From Clavaria fumosa (lineage: Eukaryota > Basidiomycota > Agaricomycetes > Agaricales > Clavariaceae): 64,000 nt of DNA. Made by a program: the position numbers and the translations under genes. Of the stretch, positions 11,446 through 23,912 are shown one piece after another. How positions within the stretch are numbered: position 1 is the stretch's first letter; every line of letters begins with the position of its first letter. The notes under the pieces were generated by a model, which saw only the letters and a list, made by a program, of their open reading frames with translations, made no database searches and was not told where the DNA came from. Where the stretch lies: positions 806,001 through 870,000 of the forward strand of contig OX637803.1 in assembly GCA_951802425.1 (NCBI GenBank), read 5' to 3'.

Positions 11446-11843
11446 GACATAAGGTCGAGGCGGATAGCAATGGTTCCTCAGTATGTCGGCCTGTTGAACC
11501 ATTTTTAGTACGTTGTGCCAAGCTGTTGGAATATGATTTTATACCAGATACCCTTGCAATTTGAAATTGAGAGCATTACCGTAATAGTATTACCATAAAC
11601 GAACAGCCAGCTCAATACGCCCACCAAGCAATCGCGCCGGTTGTAAGAATACGACTGAAAAGCAAGAAATCGTTTTCTCTCGTGTGCTAGGAAAACAGGC
11701 CAATTACTACTTCATATGCTGACCCACTGTCAGGTTGGGTGATTCGATTGCCCGTACATATATTACAATGGTTTTTGATCCTGATAACTTCTGCACCAAC
11801 TGATCCATCCCCACAAATAAATTGCATGATCTGTTCTTTGCAC
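11446..11843. other. Convergent 3' intergenic region, no gene recognised
   Basis: About 400 bp between the stop codons of the reductase-like gene and the AIF-like gene. AT-rich patches are consistent with two polyadenylation regions. No exon was seen. Confidence 0.4.
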
Positions 11844-14396
11844 TCACAGGACCAGCTTCGCTTTGCCTTTCGTGCCGCTCGAAATATCGACTTCTAGCAG
11901 ATCCTGAACTCGCTCATTCAGAGAAGTGACCCTGGTGGAGAACGACAACGACATCGCACCTTGCCATCCCTCAGCTCCTCGACCGAAGGCATCAACCCCA
12001 GCCTCAGCAATTCACTCGCTTTAATCACGATGGGGTCTCTTTGCATGCTTTATGGCGGCCGCGTGCACAAATATGAGGGCGCAGTGGTTGCTGGAGGAGC
12101 GGTCACTTACCTTGCTACCGCGACCACTTTCCCTTTCTGGACGTAATAAGCAACGAACTGCGGGTCGGGGATAAGATATTAGACGAGGGACCTCGAGACA
12201 CGACGGGAGCCAACCTTCAGTTCTGACAGCTCGCCATGGATGATGACCTCGTCATACCCGGCGCCGTACCCGCAGTAACGCAATTGTTGACCCTCTGGGA
12301 AGGGGAATTCAGCCTCTCAAAGCGCGCAAAAACGTAGACAGATGCAACAGCGTGGACTTACGGGAAGACCAAAACAGGGGAACTTTGTTGAAGGCGTCTG
12401 GTTTGCCAGCAATAGTCTTCCCTACCGCTCTGCCGTGGTTGCCAGCGACCTGGGGCGCAAAGATGGTTATTTCCAGAGAAAATGGCGAGGGTGAACGAGG
12501 GGCACGCACGTTCCAATGCTCAATTCGCCTCATCACCCCCTCTTCATTGACGTCTGGATAAACGGCGATGTCTCCGATCGCATATACATTTGTTGGGTTT
12601 TCCACTGTTTCGTCGCTGCATTTCACTCTCAGGTATTCGTCAACGATCACACCCCCGTCTTTCCTCATCTCTATCCCACTCCCTTTCAGGAAGTCTGTTG
12701 CAGGAGTGGCTCCGACACCCATGACGATGAAGTCGGCTTCGAGCGTGGTAGATGCTTTGGTGTCAGCGTTCTCGATGACGACCCCGCTGGCTTGCGTTGG
12801 GGTGGTAGATGAAGTGATGATACTGGAGACTGTCGAGCGCATGTGGAAAGTGATGCCTTGTGTTTTGTGGAACTTGAATCACCAGACTCAGAGAAGGTCA
12901 AGGAGCGAAATTGATGATTAAGAACATACCTCCATCAAAGCTTTCCCGATGTCTTTCCCGAGCACGGCTTGGAAAGGTACCTCATCCCTACCAACAACAC
13001 ATATACTTCCTAGTTTCCTCTTCGCCAATGTGATTACAAGTTCCATCGCGATGAACGAGCTGCCAATGACCACCACACGTGCCTCACTTTGGGCGGCTCA
13101 TGTGAAGTAAGTGGGTTACTCGCCAACCTTGGTGACACAAGGGATATATGTGAGGAACTCACCAGCATCAATGCGTTGCGCATCGCTGATCCCTCTGAGG
13201 GTGAAAACATTCTCTTTTCCTCCCTCGTTTGGACCCTGCGCGCCATCAATTGGCAGCCTACGAGCAACAGAGCCGGGGGCCAAGACGAGTTGATCGTAGT
13301 TGTATTCTTCGATGTCCTTCACGTGATTTCCCATGCCGCTGTGGACTGTAACCGTGCGCTCCGAGAGCGAGATGGCGGTGACTGTCTGTAAAATGAGATA
13401 GGAAGGCAAGATGAAGTTAAGCGTATGCGTGAATTTATGAGGGACTTACCACTCCCGTCCTGACATTCACGCCGAATTTGATCTTGAGATCAGCTACACT
13501 TGTGACCTGGAGTTTGGAGACTTCAGTGATGAGCATTTTACTCAATCTCGTGCTGAGTTCGGTTATTGAGTATTTGATGTTGTTCAAAGCGTGGAAACGG
13601 AGCAGTTCACCGGTCAATAGGGACATGCGGCTCCTTGGTGAGAATGGTAATGGGAAGCTTGTACCCGTTCTATGCACACCCATTTTAGAGATCCCTTCAC
13701 AATATGAAATGTCTAACACACCGCTCGTAAGCTGTCAACAGTTGCCCAAGCTCCAGCACCCCCACCAACAATAACCACACCTTTGCCTTTCGTGCTTTCG
13801 CTTGACATGACCTGTGCGAATTTAGACCTACTGAAACAGGTCGAAAAAAAAGGATTACTTTCGGAGGCCTTGCTTTATTCTCTTGCTTCGTATTCGCCAT
13901 GTTTGCCGTTACACATATCTTACCCGAACTCTCGTCCACCCACGCTTTGAAACAATGTAATCCAGCAGCAGCTGGTGCATCTTCAATGTCGCCAGTCTGC
14001 ACGTTATAGCAGGCTTTAAAAAAACCCGCAAAGATAGGACTGAATATCTAGCCGAACACCACGGGTGCAAGACTAACTGACCACCATGCCACGGGCTGAA
14101 CAAGAAACATTACCTACACATGCTAGTACAAGCAGGAAGACAACTACGCACCAAACAATTCTCCCTTGAGAGGTCAAGATACCCTTCGCCAATGGGGCCC
14201 CGTAATGTGTGCAGAATGCGCTGGTAGCATATATCTCGTCGCCAAGACGCGAAAGGAGGACGCTGCCATCACCGAAAGGTACCTGGATCCTTCAGGCCAT
14301 CTCAGATACCGAGTTAAAGTATGTGCGAGTCTGAGCGTACATTTGGCCATCCTTCAGGTCGGCGGCATCGATGACTGACTCTGTCTTGAACGACAT
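11844..14396 (-). CDS. AIF-like NAD(P)H:FAD oxidoreductase with N-terminal Rieske domain (AIFM3 type)
   Basis: Flavoprotein reductase joined to a Rieske [2Fe-2S] domain, the architecture of AIFM3. I assemble about 15 exons. The Rieske part comes first: FCTHYGAPLAKG and, split over three exons, [21 protein letters not shown], giving the C-x-H...C-x2-H ligands. Then follow the FAD-binding GVVIVGGGAGAW, ITILTKEPHVPIDRTRLSK, the second dinucleotide motif VVVIGSSFIAMEL with KRKLGSICVVGR, GVGATPATDFL, and VYAIGDIA with its FAD-contacting Asp. The C-terminal domain reads VPLFWSSQGQQLRYCG and VAYYVQKGKVVAVA. Near the left edge the last exon ends EVDISSGTKGKAKLVL. No obvious mitochondrial presequence precedes MSFKTESVID, so location is open. 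It shares a 135-bp promoter interval with PPN2. Confidence 0.9.
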
Positions 14397-14531
14397 CCTC
14401 AATGAACGGGATCAAATGAAGTCGTTTCAACACGTGACACTGGCAGATGTACCTGGCGATAATCACGTGATTAGACCTCTCATTCCAAACGGAAACGGCG
14501 CTCAAATGCCGCGCCTCTCTGGTAGCATCCG

Positions 14532-16143
14532 ATGACTGGAACGCGACTTACCCCTAGGCTGGGCATAGCCTGTGCCGCTGCAGCTGTTTTTGTTCTCTTT
14601 TTCCTCTCTAGACTTCTGCGTAATGAATACCCGGCTCTTCTTGAATACCAACCTGTCGATTCCGTGGAGTCATTCACAACCAACGGTAAGCCTTCGCTTC
14701 ATCCAACATTGTGAGAATTGTGACTTGATGGTGTTCATCTAGGGCTGCCCGATCTCAGCCATTACAAGACTCTGCGGATTTTGCCAGAGGACGAGTTTCC
14801 GTCTGGTAAGCTGAAGCACATCGTGGTTTGACGCATTCTTACGGTGAAAAAAGATCTCCTGAAACCTGGACGTGTCATCGTTCTGGGCGACATCCATGGC
14901 ATGAACCAATCTTTACAGTGAGCGAAGGGTTTCCGTTTCTCACTACTCACCCCCAATGATTTTCAACTTCCAGCAAACTTCTCCACAAGGTGTCCTACGA
15001 CCCCGATTCGGACAAGCTCATACATGTTGGCGACCTCGTCACCAAGAGCCGAGGCCAGGGTTCCTTCGCAGTCTTGTCATTCATGAGCAGACATAACATC
15101 CCTGGTGTCCGCGGCAACCACGACCAGAAAGTTCTCGAATGGCGGTCGTGGCTGGACTGGATCTCAAGTCAAAAGGGCGGGCGCGCTTGGCTTCAGGAGA
15201 TCGACGCAGACTGGCCCAAGGCTGAGGCATCAGGTGTCGCGCTCGACACGTGGATGGCCCAACACAAGGATCGCAGCGACAAGTTCTGGGACCTCATCCC
15301 ACATAAGTGGAAGCTCTTCTCGGAGCACTATCGCATCGCGCGGGACATGAGCGCCGATGACTATACATATCTACTCTCGCTCCCTCTCTCGCTCTACGTT
15401 CCCTCCGCTCATGCATACATTGTGCACGCTGGCCTTCTCCCGTTTGATCCACGCCTGCCGCCATCCCACCCAACGCAGCCTCTCAGTCATGCCCCGCGCC
15501 TTCCTCGTGGCCCTGACATCAAATCCGCCCGTGAGAGCCAGAAGCGGCTGATGAGACGCCTTCAAGAGGAAGCCATTCTCAATAATATCCCACAGAATGG
15601 GGATCCGTGGGTTCTCCTGAATATGCGGGGTGTTATCAACAGTAATAAGACTATCACACGGTGAGCACTCTCGTTCTCTTTTTTGGTTCACGCTCATCTC
15701 TCAACAACCGTTTAACCTTGACAGTGGCCATGGAGGCACTCCTTGGACTAAGTTGTGGAACGCGGATATGTCTCGTTGTTCAGGTTTTCCTGGCGCTTCC
15801 GTGGAGGCAAGCAACAAGAAAGACAAGCCCCTTCCTTGTCTCCCGTCTACCGTCATCTACGGCCATGCAGCCTCCAGGGGGCTCGACGCGCACCGCTGGA
15901 CGGTAGGTCTGGACTCTGGCTGTGTGAGTACACGTCTGGTCCCCACTTCGTCTGTTTTTTAATTACGGGCGTTCTGTGCAGGTGTACGGGAGGCGATTGT
16001 CAGCACTTGTGCTGGGCGAGCAGCCGAAGTCTGAGGCTGACCGCGCTTTCTCCCATGACGATGGGACGGATAGAACCATCCCTTTCGGTGATGGGGACGA
16101 GGCGCGCATCGCGAGTGTCAGTTGCGACCGCAACGAGGGTTAA
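14532..16143 (+). CDS. PPN2: PPN2-like calcineurin-fold phosphatase with N-terminal membrane anchor
   Basis: Likely vacuolar metallophosphatase related to yeast Ppn2, an endopolyphosphatase. Exons: 14532-14685, 14743-14805, 14854-14917, 14974-15660, 15725-15923 and 15982-16143. The first exon encodes one transmembrane anchor (GIACAAAAVFVLFFLSRLL), so the enzyme is probably type II with its catalytic domain in the lumen. The five metal-binding blocks of PPP-type enzymes are present: VIVLGDIHG, IHVGDLVTK, VRGNHDQ, AYIVHAGLLP and VIYGHAASRG with the following DSGCVYG. Polyphosphate specificity is inferred from the family and the anchor; another phosphoester substrate is possible. The last exon ends in an Asp/Ser-rich tail. 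Confidence 0.85.
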
Positions 16144-16259
16144 GTACATTAAGTATCAGTAATAATGCCAGTACATAGACTTGCCATACATGTACTATAT
16201 ATTGTCTTCGCATGCTTCAGATCTTTGTAGATCTATTCAAGAACTTCATACCTACAACA

Positions 16260-16285
16260 CTTAAAGCTTAAAGCTTAAGTTTAAG
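16260..16285. repeat. Iterated AAGCTTAA-type palindromic repeat in a convergent 3' region
   Basis: TTAAAGC and AAGCTTAA units recur and are partly self-complementary between the ends of PPN2 and the metacaspase gene. The stretch could form a short hairpin in either transcript. Confidence 0.5.
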
Positions 16286-16435
16286 CGGCAGACACTGGAA
16301 TTCGCTCATAAGAAATACAATGACAAACCGACTTCTTCATCATACTTGTGTGAACATCTCTGCGTCGCACGACAAAAGCCCAAAAATAGGAAAGGAAAGA
16401 GCGAGCGGGAAATATTTCGCATTCATACCCATAAG

Positions 16436-18806
16436 TCAACAGATAAAAATAATATCCGTATCCTGCAAGGAAGAAAATCAGCTTGCTGGCGAATGGGAGA
16501 CGCTGAAAATAACGAATCTGACAATAGGGTGGGAACTAGATAACTGCGGCTTCTGACTGTACTTGCTGCGCAAAATGTCCCTGAGAAATCACCATAAGCC
16601 TCCCTGCCAAAAGAAACGCGAAAAGAAAGGAACCTGATGTTATTGAGAAGCTGTCGATAGGTCTGTTGCTTGTTTTGACCTGCAAGTGGACGATCCTTGT
16701 CAGCGTTACTTCATAGTATAGCGGAACGAATGACGAACTCAGTGCCCTAACAAAAGCCTGCGTTCCAGTTTCTCCGTCAGTTGAGGAAGTCGCAAACCGA
16801 GTGAAGCTGAAACATACATAGCTCATAGCCCCCGTAGCTTCACCCTGTTCGTGCGCATCCGCGCTCGTCTGTGCATCCTTGCATCCACTCCAAGAAATCT
16901 TGACCCAGGTCGCACGACAGAGATGAGATGAGAACATGAAATGCAAATGGGAAGCAGGCCACGCACAACATCCGCCGGACTCGTGCGCGTTGCGCGCGAA
17001 TGCTCCTCCGCCTTCTTCGCAGAGCCAGTGGCAATGCGCAGCAGCCCTGCTACAGACTGAAGCGTAGTGGTGTAATCGCCCCGAGCACCTGATGTGACGG
17101 CGGAAAGTAGGCCTTGCCCTGCCTCTGCGTACAGGTTAGGCTCTTTGATTTTGCCCTCGGTCGAGTACTAAAATGCTAAGATTGAGAAGAGGCGGTCGAT
17201 GTTGGAGCGATGAGGCATACCACATAGGGAAGATCTGAACGGCCATTGTGAATGAGCGGATGAGGGGAGAATCAAGTTAAGACGTACCAAGTGCAGAGCC
17301 GGAATGACAAGACTTGAAGGGGGTGCTTCAATGTGAACTTCAGTTGTACACGGCCACCGGGATAGCGACTCACATCGTATATTGCAGTTAGCCGGCAACC
17401 AGGTGGCAGAGGTCTGACCATAATTGAATGCATGTACTGTTTTGAAAAGAGATGATTCGCCGCCGATAATGAGGGTAAAAAATGCCCACGTCATCCGTGA
17501 TATGACCGTTCTGCTCATGGTCAACGGGATAGATTACTATATGTCTGATGATTAATCCTGACCGCCGCCACAGATTTGCATTAAATGCTGACCTTCGTCG
17601 CGGCCATCTGCCTCGTCTTTATCAAGGTCCTTCGTTTGTCCTCCGTGTCCGGAGTCTAACAATCAGAAAAATGTAGCTACCAACCAGTGTGGAACACTCA
17701 CAGTGGAAGAACAACGAGTCATTCGGTTGGGCGCCACTGACCAGCCACTGCATTGCGGATAGAATGTTGGCTCTAGTCGGCCTGTGGCTAGGGACATGCG
17801 AATCATCAGTTAGTAACACCATGTCCTGCTGCCTATATCCAAAATGTGCTTCAAATGAAACTTCCGTCAAACTTGAAACCCTTGTCGCGGATGACAAGAC
17901 GCACTGCACAAGAAGCGCTGCACATTCTTCACGTCATTAATACACCCTTTCAACTCTCCAGTAAGACCAATATAATTGATGCCGATCTATGACGACATGA
18001 CGTTCGGCGATGTATAAATTGTTTTTCTCAGAGGACAACTCACAAGTAATGCCCTCTTTTTCCCTGTGCACTGCGAGTACTGGAAAAATGGCTGAACTTG
18101 ATTGTGGTTGGCGTTCTGGAGTGGCGGGCCATAGTGTTGCTGCTGAGTCGGTGGCATGTGAGCCACGCCGGGAGCCTGGAATTGTCCTCGTTGCCCGGGT
18201 GGAGGTGGAGGGGCATACTGGGGTATCCCAGGCCCGTACGGAGACGGCCCAGTCGGAGGTGTATAGGAAGGGGCATACTGGGGTGCCCCAGGCCCGTACG
18301 GAGACGGTGCATAGGAAGGGGCATACGGGGAGGGCCCGCCCGGAAAGTTTGGTTGCGGTGCGCCGAACTGGGGAGGGGCCTGGGGGAACGAAGGCTGCTG
18401 CGGAGTGGGGAAGCTACCTGGGGAAGGGGCAGCCCCCGGAAACTGCGCGTAGCTAAGATTTGAAGGGTATCAATGATGAGGCACGGAGACGAGTGGACAT
18501 GCATACGGCGGCTGTGGGAATCTGATGAACGGTAATTAAAGAACTTTCGGAAGGGCAAACAACGGATACTAACTGGCTTGGAGGTGGTGCGTACGACGGA
18601 TTGTACGGCTGCCTGCATTAAACATCATCAGATAGATAAACTCTCCGAGCAACATCCATTCAAACTCACTGCGACGGAAAGCCTGGTGCAGGCAACGGAA
18701 ATCTTGGCTGATAATTAGCGCAACAATATCGCCACACCTATAACAGCACATACCCTGGCGCTGAAGGGAATCCGGGATTGGGAGGGCCTTGGTTATTGTT
18801 CCACAT
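16436..18806 (-). CDS. MCA1: Type I metacaspase with Pro/Tyr/Gln-rich prodomain
   Basis: Cysteine protease of the metacaspase family that cleaves after Arg or Lys and acts in proteostasis and stress or death responses. About 18 exons can be joined. The prodomain (first five exons) is rich in Pro, Tyr, Gly and Gln, with repeats of SPYGPGxPQYAP, typical of aggregation-prone fungal prodomains. The p20 part follows: RALLIGINYIGLTGELKGC, FGYRQQDMVLLTDD, HYSGHGGQTKDLD with the catalytic His, VIYPVDHEQNGHITDD with calcium-site acids, and AIYDSCHSGSALDLPYVY with the catalytic Cys. The p10 part has VISWSGCKDAQTSADA and ends SQKPQLSSSHPIDTDIIFIC. Both dyad residues are intact. The start MWNNNQGPPNPG is supported by continuity with the prodomain. 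It is head to head with MED19. Confidence 0.93.
18210..18307. repeat. Near-identical 38-nt repeats with 60-bp period in the metacaspase prodomain
   Basis: Copies at 18210-18247 and 18270-18307 differ at one or two positions, and a shorter third partial copy follows. They encode the SPYGPG-PQYAP repeats. The repeats are in frame, so copy number could change without breaking the protein. Confidence 0.7.
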
Positions 18807-18978
18807 CGATTATTGCAGACAAGCTGATAGAGAACTGGAACGCGGAGAGCAGCAGCATTTGAGTTTGTGGCAAGTTGAAACTCCGACACAGACTCCGATT
18901 TGCAATTCCATCCATCTCGTGCGCTCAGCGATTCCCGCCGCCCAACGTCGGTTTACTCATAAGCCATCGTCGACCGCG

Positions 18979-20384
18979 ATGAACCCGGACGACAGCCAAG
19001 GGTCGCAACCAGGACCATCTTCTTCAAATACTCTCCTCTTCTTACCGCCACCCAGTTCGTCTGTTGTAAAACAGTCTCCAAGCGCGCTGACCGCTCATTG
19101 ACGCCACAGGTCCACCTACACCTCCCACATATCTGAGAAGCACACAAGACCTTCTGGCTCGTTTTCAGCTCCTTCCAGCGTATGACAAATACGTCCGACC
19201 ACATATTGAAGACCTTTCCCAATCGACCACCTCAGCCTTTCCCACGAGCCCGACCAACAAAGGCAAGGACAAGGAGAAAGAGACCCACAAAGACCGTGTC
19301 GCTTCCCCAGTTTCGCACTCCCCTGGCGCAGATGTACACGAAGCCGAAGATGATGACGCTGTAGCGAAAGGCGAGAGGAAGAAACGGAACAGCTACAAAC
19401 ATCTCATCAAGGGTGTTCCAGGTACGCCGACTCCCTTCTAGCAATCAATCGTGTTTGTTGTGACGTTCATCACGACCTAAAGGGAAACACTCAATGAAAA
19501 GGGATGACTATTTAACAACGATCATGCAAGCCCCGCCAAAGGAACGCATATCAATCATCCCTTTTGACATTCGAACGCAACAAGAGGCGTTCACGGTCAG
19601 CTTAGAGCCCCTCAAAGGCGTACGTTATTTCCTCCGCGAATCCACCAATTTCAAGAAAGGCTCACTCGTAGAAGTGGAATGTTAACGCGCTCATTGCGGA
19701 AACACCGCAGGCGCGCGAAGACCGCAAGAAGCGGGTGCGTTCAGATCTAATCGCCTGCGTATTCCAGCCTCCCTGATAATCGATCACAGAAAGAACTCAA
19801 AAAACTTGCGAAAGCTCAGACCGCCGCCGCATCCGCCTCGTCTCCGAACCCCTCCGTCCCCCATTCTCATTCACATCCACCATTACACCCACCTCTTATA
19901 CCTGCCACAGTCGCCACCACAGTGAGCAGCGCGGTGCCCCTACACCCACCAATAATCAGCCCCACATCCTCATCGTTCTCTCCGCACACGCACGTGTCCA
20001 ACGCCCAACATCTCGTTTCCAAAGTCTCACATGTCCACACCGCCACTGCTATACCTCCACTACAAAAAGGCAAGAAACGCGAGCGCGAACCAGATATTGA
20101 TATCGTAAAAGATTCGGAAAGCTTTAGTGTGGCGACGAAGATCCTCCCAGGTTTGAACGGGTCGGCAAACGGACCGAATGCTAAGTCGGCCATGCTCATG
20201 TCTGCTGGTGCCAAGTTGGCATCAGGGATTGTGCGCCCGAGACCAATAAAAAAGCAGCGTATGGTGCGGCAAACATCATTCACTATTGATTGCTCTTGCC
20301 CATCCCCAACATGCACAGGACATCCAGGGCCATGGGAGGGATGTTTCGATCCCTGTACAGCAGCCCACCCCACAAGGCGTTTAA
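18979..20384 (+). CDS. MED19: Mediator complex subunit 19 (Rox3/MED19 family)
   Basis: Subunit of the Mediator head module that bridges activators and RNA polymerase II in the nucleus. The first exon is 18979-19054; later exons restore the frame. Diagnostic blocks are TQDLLARFQLLPAYDKYV, YKHLIKGVPGKHSMKRDDYL, IQEF-like IIPFDIRTQQEAFTV and ALIAETPQAREDRKKRKELKKLAK. A long Ser/Pro/His-rich low-complexity region follows, and a basic stretch (RPRPIKKQRM) leads to the final short exon ending VQQPTPQGV. The last intron is required; without it the frame runs into non-conserved sequence. The divergent partner is the metacaspase gene, 172 bp away. Confidence 0.85.
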
Positions 20385-20964
20385 TTGGCTTCATCTCAAG
20401 TGCTCTCTCGTATAATGCCCATTGCTCAAGTTACCTGCAATACACATACACTCATCATGTCCATCATGCATCATCACTTGTTCCCGGATCATTCACAGAT
20501 TGTCTCGTCCTTTCTTCTTTTTCTTTTACAGGGAATAGTGAAGCCCTTTTCGCATCCGCAATTCTCAGTCGCATAAACTGATCGTCGAGCATCATATAAG
20601 TCCGCCATCTGCTGTCGCAGTCAAGTGGCTGAGACCCCATGATGATTTGTTATAAGTGCCTCGTTGGAGTACCATTGCTCGAGTGTCGAGTTCAGATCGT
20701 TCTAACCGGCTCGGCGCACACAATATACTAGTTCGAGGTTCTGAGAAGGGTGAAAGAAATGCTGGACGAGATTGTTCTTGTGGAACAACTCGTCGCTGCC
20801 CTGCTGACACTGGTCACCGTGGACATCGTGAAATTGCTGGTACAGTGGACATAACGTGAAGTATACAAGTGACCAGAGCGACATACCATGTACATGTAGC
20901 AAGATTTGTTGCGGATATCAAGGAGAACATATTGAAAGAAGCACTTGTGCTACCATGAAGGAAT
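20385..20964. other. Convergent 3' intergenic region, no gene recognised
   Basis: 580 bp between the MED19 and IVY1-like stop codons. Short frames are present on both strands without recognisable features. Confidence 0.4.
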
Positions 20965-23710
20965 TCACCTCCTTCCCAGGTGAGTCGAACTCTGATTCCC
21001 GCCCACGCGGACCAGTGCAGTGTTGGTGACCGCGCGCGCACTACCCAGCGAGAACGCGTGTCCGACAGACGGCATGCTAAGCCGTCGCATCCATCCTCCT
21101 CGCGAAGGCTTTCCCCCTCCAGGCGGGCGCAGGACCGTGGCCGAAGGAGAAGCGGTCTCCTGCACGTGTGGACTCGAAGAGGTAGGAAACACTACTCCTC
21201 CGTACGGTTGGACGTCATGACTGTCGTTGCGGTCCCGCGCGGCCAGAAGCATACCCGCCTTCTCCCTCTCCAACTCTCGCGCCTTCTCCTCGAGTTCCCG
21301 CTCTCGCATTCTCAGCTCTTCCTCCCTCTCCCTCAATGCTCCTTCTTCCGCAGTCCGCAACTGCCTCTCATACTCTCCACTCGCGCCCAAAGCTGCTGGA
21401 CGGCTAGCAGCGGGAGGGAGTTGCCGCGCAGGCCTGGGACGCCTCCACTTGGCCTCCTGATTCCCATCATCTCCCCTCTCCTCAGGACTATTTTCGGTGA
21501 CCAACACCGGCGGCTTGCCGAACCCACTCTCTACGGGTATGGACAACAATAATTGTTCAGTCACGGGAGGCGATGTTGTCCTCCTGCGTGGTGAAAGCGG
21601 GCGGATGCGCTCTTGTTCTGCATCGGCAGGTTGATACCGCGTGGCTAGATCGGCCACCTTGAGCGGTAGCCGTGGCAAGTCTCTCGGTGACGACGTTGGA
21701 GCTGCTACCTTACAAGCACACATGGCACTCCAGTCAGCATGCTTGATTTTGAAGAGAAGGGAAATCTTACTGGATACGAGTACCGACTTCGCATGGCAGC
21801 TACTATGCTTCCACCAGTTGTATTTGTCGCCACGGAATCACTCCGCTCAATTCCTCTAGACGCGTCTTTGGGACGTACAGCATCGTTGACCGTCACAGCT
21901 TTCGGAGAACGTCCATCAGAGGCTGGTCCATATAGGGCGTCGCTGCCTCTCTGTGCCACTCCAAATTCGTACTCGTCCTGAGCATTTTCACCTCGAGAGG
22001 AATCAGTCCCCGGACCTGATCGACTTGAGGGAGCAGGATTAGACGATCCGGACGCTGGTTGTGATCGCCAAGCTGCTATCTCGGAGTTGATAACATCATC
22101 GAGTCGCGAACTCTGGGCACTTTGATCCACAGGCGACTCGTTCAGCTCTCGTGGCGACTGTAACGGGGATAAATATGCGGGAGAGTTTTTCGTCGGAGGT
22201 CCATGACCGCCTTGCGGAAGTGATAATGTTTGAGATGAAGTTAGGGATGGTAGTCGAGGGCGACGAGGTGTGTTTCCGATTACTGGCGAAGGAGTGGGTA
22301 TATATGTCGGTGGAGAAGGGAACGCAGACAACGAGCCAAAATTGTCCGCGTCAGCTGGACCGTATGCAATGTGATCAGTGGATGAATTCAGTGGGATTGG
22401 TGAGGATTCCGGCGGGTGATAGTGTTGCGGTGGTGGGTCAAGCTGTATCGACTGATGACGCGTCTTGGTAACGGAACCTCCGTTTATAAAAGGCACAGGT
22501 AAAGGCATGGGATAATGTTCCTTTGGTCGTCCAGTTGTGGAATAGGAAGGGGGGTCAGAAATGAAGTTTCCGCTGTATGCCCTTGGAGAATTTCCTGGTC
22601 GTAAATTGAGTGGAATAGGTTCCGCGAGCTCCGTGGTACGCCCGTCTAGAGCGCCCGAATCGAGTACCTCTCCATCCTCCCTCCTTGCCTCCGGTCTTGG
22701 ACTCGAAGCAAGGTTATGCCTCAATCCAATGGTCTCGACTGTGTCATCCATGGCACCCCGCGATTCGCCGTACATGCCGTCTTCGTCTGGAAGTGACGCC
22801 TCAGGCTCTGCACCTGTCCAGCCACCTTCGCACAGCGCCCTCCACCATCCCAATGTACCGATACTCGGCCCGAACCGTCTCACACTCTCACAAGACCGCA
22901 TCCACTCAGCATCTGCAATGCGCGAAATTCCAGCAGCGACTCTGTTGGTGGTGGTGGCATGGCGTTGAGTCACGAGCAGGGCGTGCTTGCTATCACGGCG
23001 CGAAGATCTTGAGAGCGTGGACTGGCATGAAGAAGGGGAAAGACATACTGCTTCTCTTGTTGTATCTCTGGCCCTAACGTATTGATCAAGTTGATGTAAC
23101 GTGCATGCTCCTCGTCTGCATCACGATGGTTTTTCTTCGCTTTCTTCTCATACAAATGCCCTTCGCGAGAAGTGAGAATATGCGACACCGGCTTAAACTT
23201 GCACTACTAACCCGCTTGTTTGATGCGAGCATTGGCATTGACCAATCGTTCATCATGTGCCTTCTCCTCCTTCTACAACAATTCGTGAGTCACGACACGA
23301 TAAACGGGCCAATGATATGGCTCACGGTCAGTTTCTTGACCCATTTACGAACATCAGCGCTTATTTCTCCACATTCCTTCCCGGCGTACTTTGAAAATTT
23401 GGAGTCGATCTCTGCAAGAGTTTCGAACATTGTTGCGCATGTGTTCATGGCATTGGCTTCAAATATTCAAGTTCAAGCGAAGGGTTTCGCACCAGCAAAC
23501 ACACTTACAGGCGTTGATCCCAGATATCTTCATCCCTGCTGTCTCTCGAAGCGCTTTGCCTAACTTCTTCTGGAGATCAACTATCGCGACGACGGTCTCG
23601 CCATACTCTGTCAGAGCTTGAACGAGGGTCTCCAGAGACTTGCAGGATTTGTGCACATCCGCACGTTCTGCGAGGGGTAATTGCAGGGCGCTGTTCATTG
23701 AACTGGCCAT
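20965..23710 (-). CDS. IVY1-like BAR/IMD-domain protein with long disordered tail and coiled coil
   Basis: Probable membrane-shaping, phospholipid-binding protein related to yeast Ivy1, which acts at the vacuole with Rab GTPase Ypt7. The N-terminal helical domain is spread over five or six small exons: SCKSLETLVQALTEYGETV, DLQKKLGKALRE, FETLAEIDSKFSKYAGKE, KEEKAHDERLVNANARIKQ, KNHRDADEEHARYINLI and ADAEWMRSCESVRRFGP. After this the protein is very rich in Ser and Pro for about 350 residues, then has a charged coiled coil (REREEELRMRERELEEKAR) and a basic end (GGWMRRLSMPSVGHAFSLG) that could bind membrane or be phosphorylated. The start MASSMNSALQLP was chosen as the first ATG before conserved helix 1. 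The upstream reading frame stays open, so an earlier start is possible. Confidence 0.8.
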
Positions 23711-23912
23711 GGTGGGTAGCGTGTGCAGAGCAGAGTTACACACACCTCGAGTGGCACTGGGGCCCAGTGCTGGCTGCAAAGCGGAGCGGAATCGTCCGAT
23801 CGACTCGATTTGGACATGATCGATCACCCAGGCTTCGTGACGCCGCAAAGCAGTACATAAGAGTAAGGCTATAATATCATACAACGGCTTGGGGTGACCC
23901 ACTACATTATCA

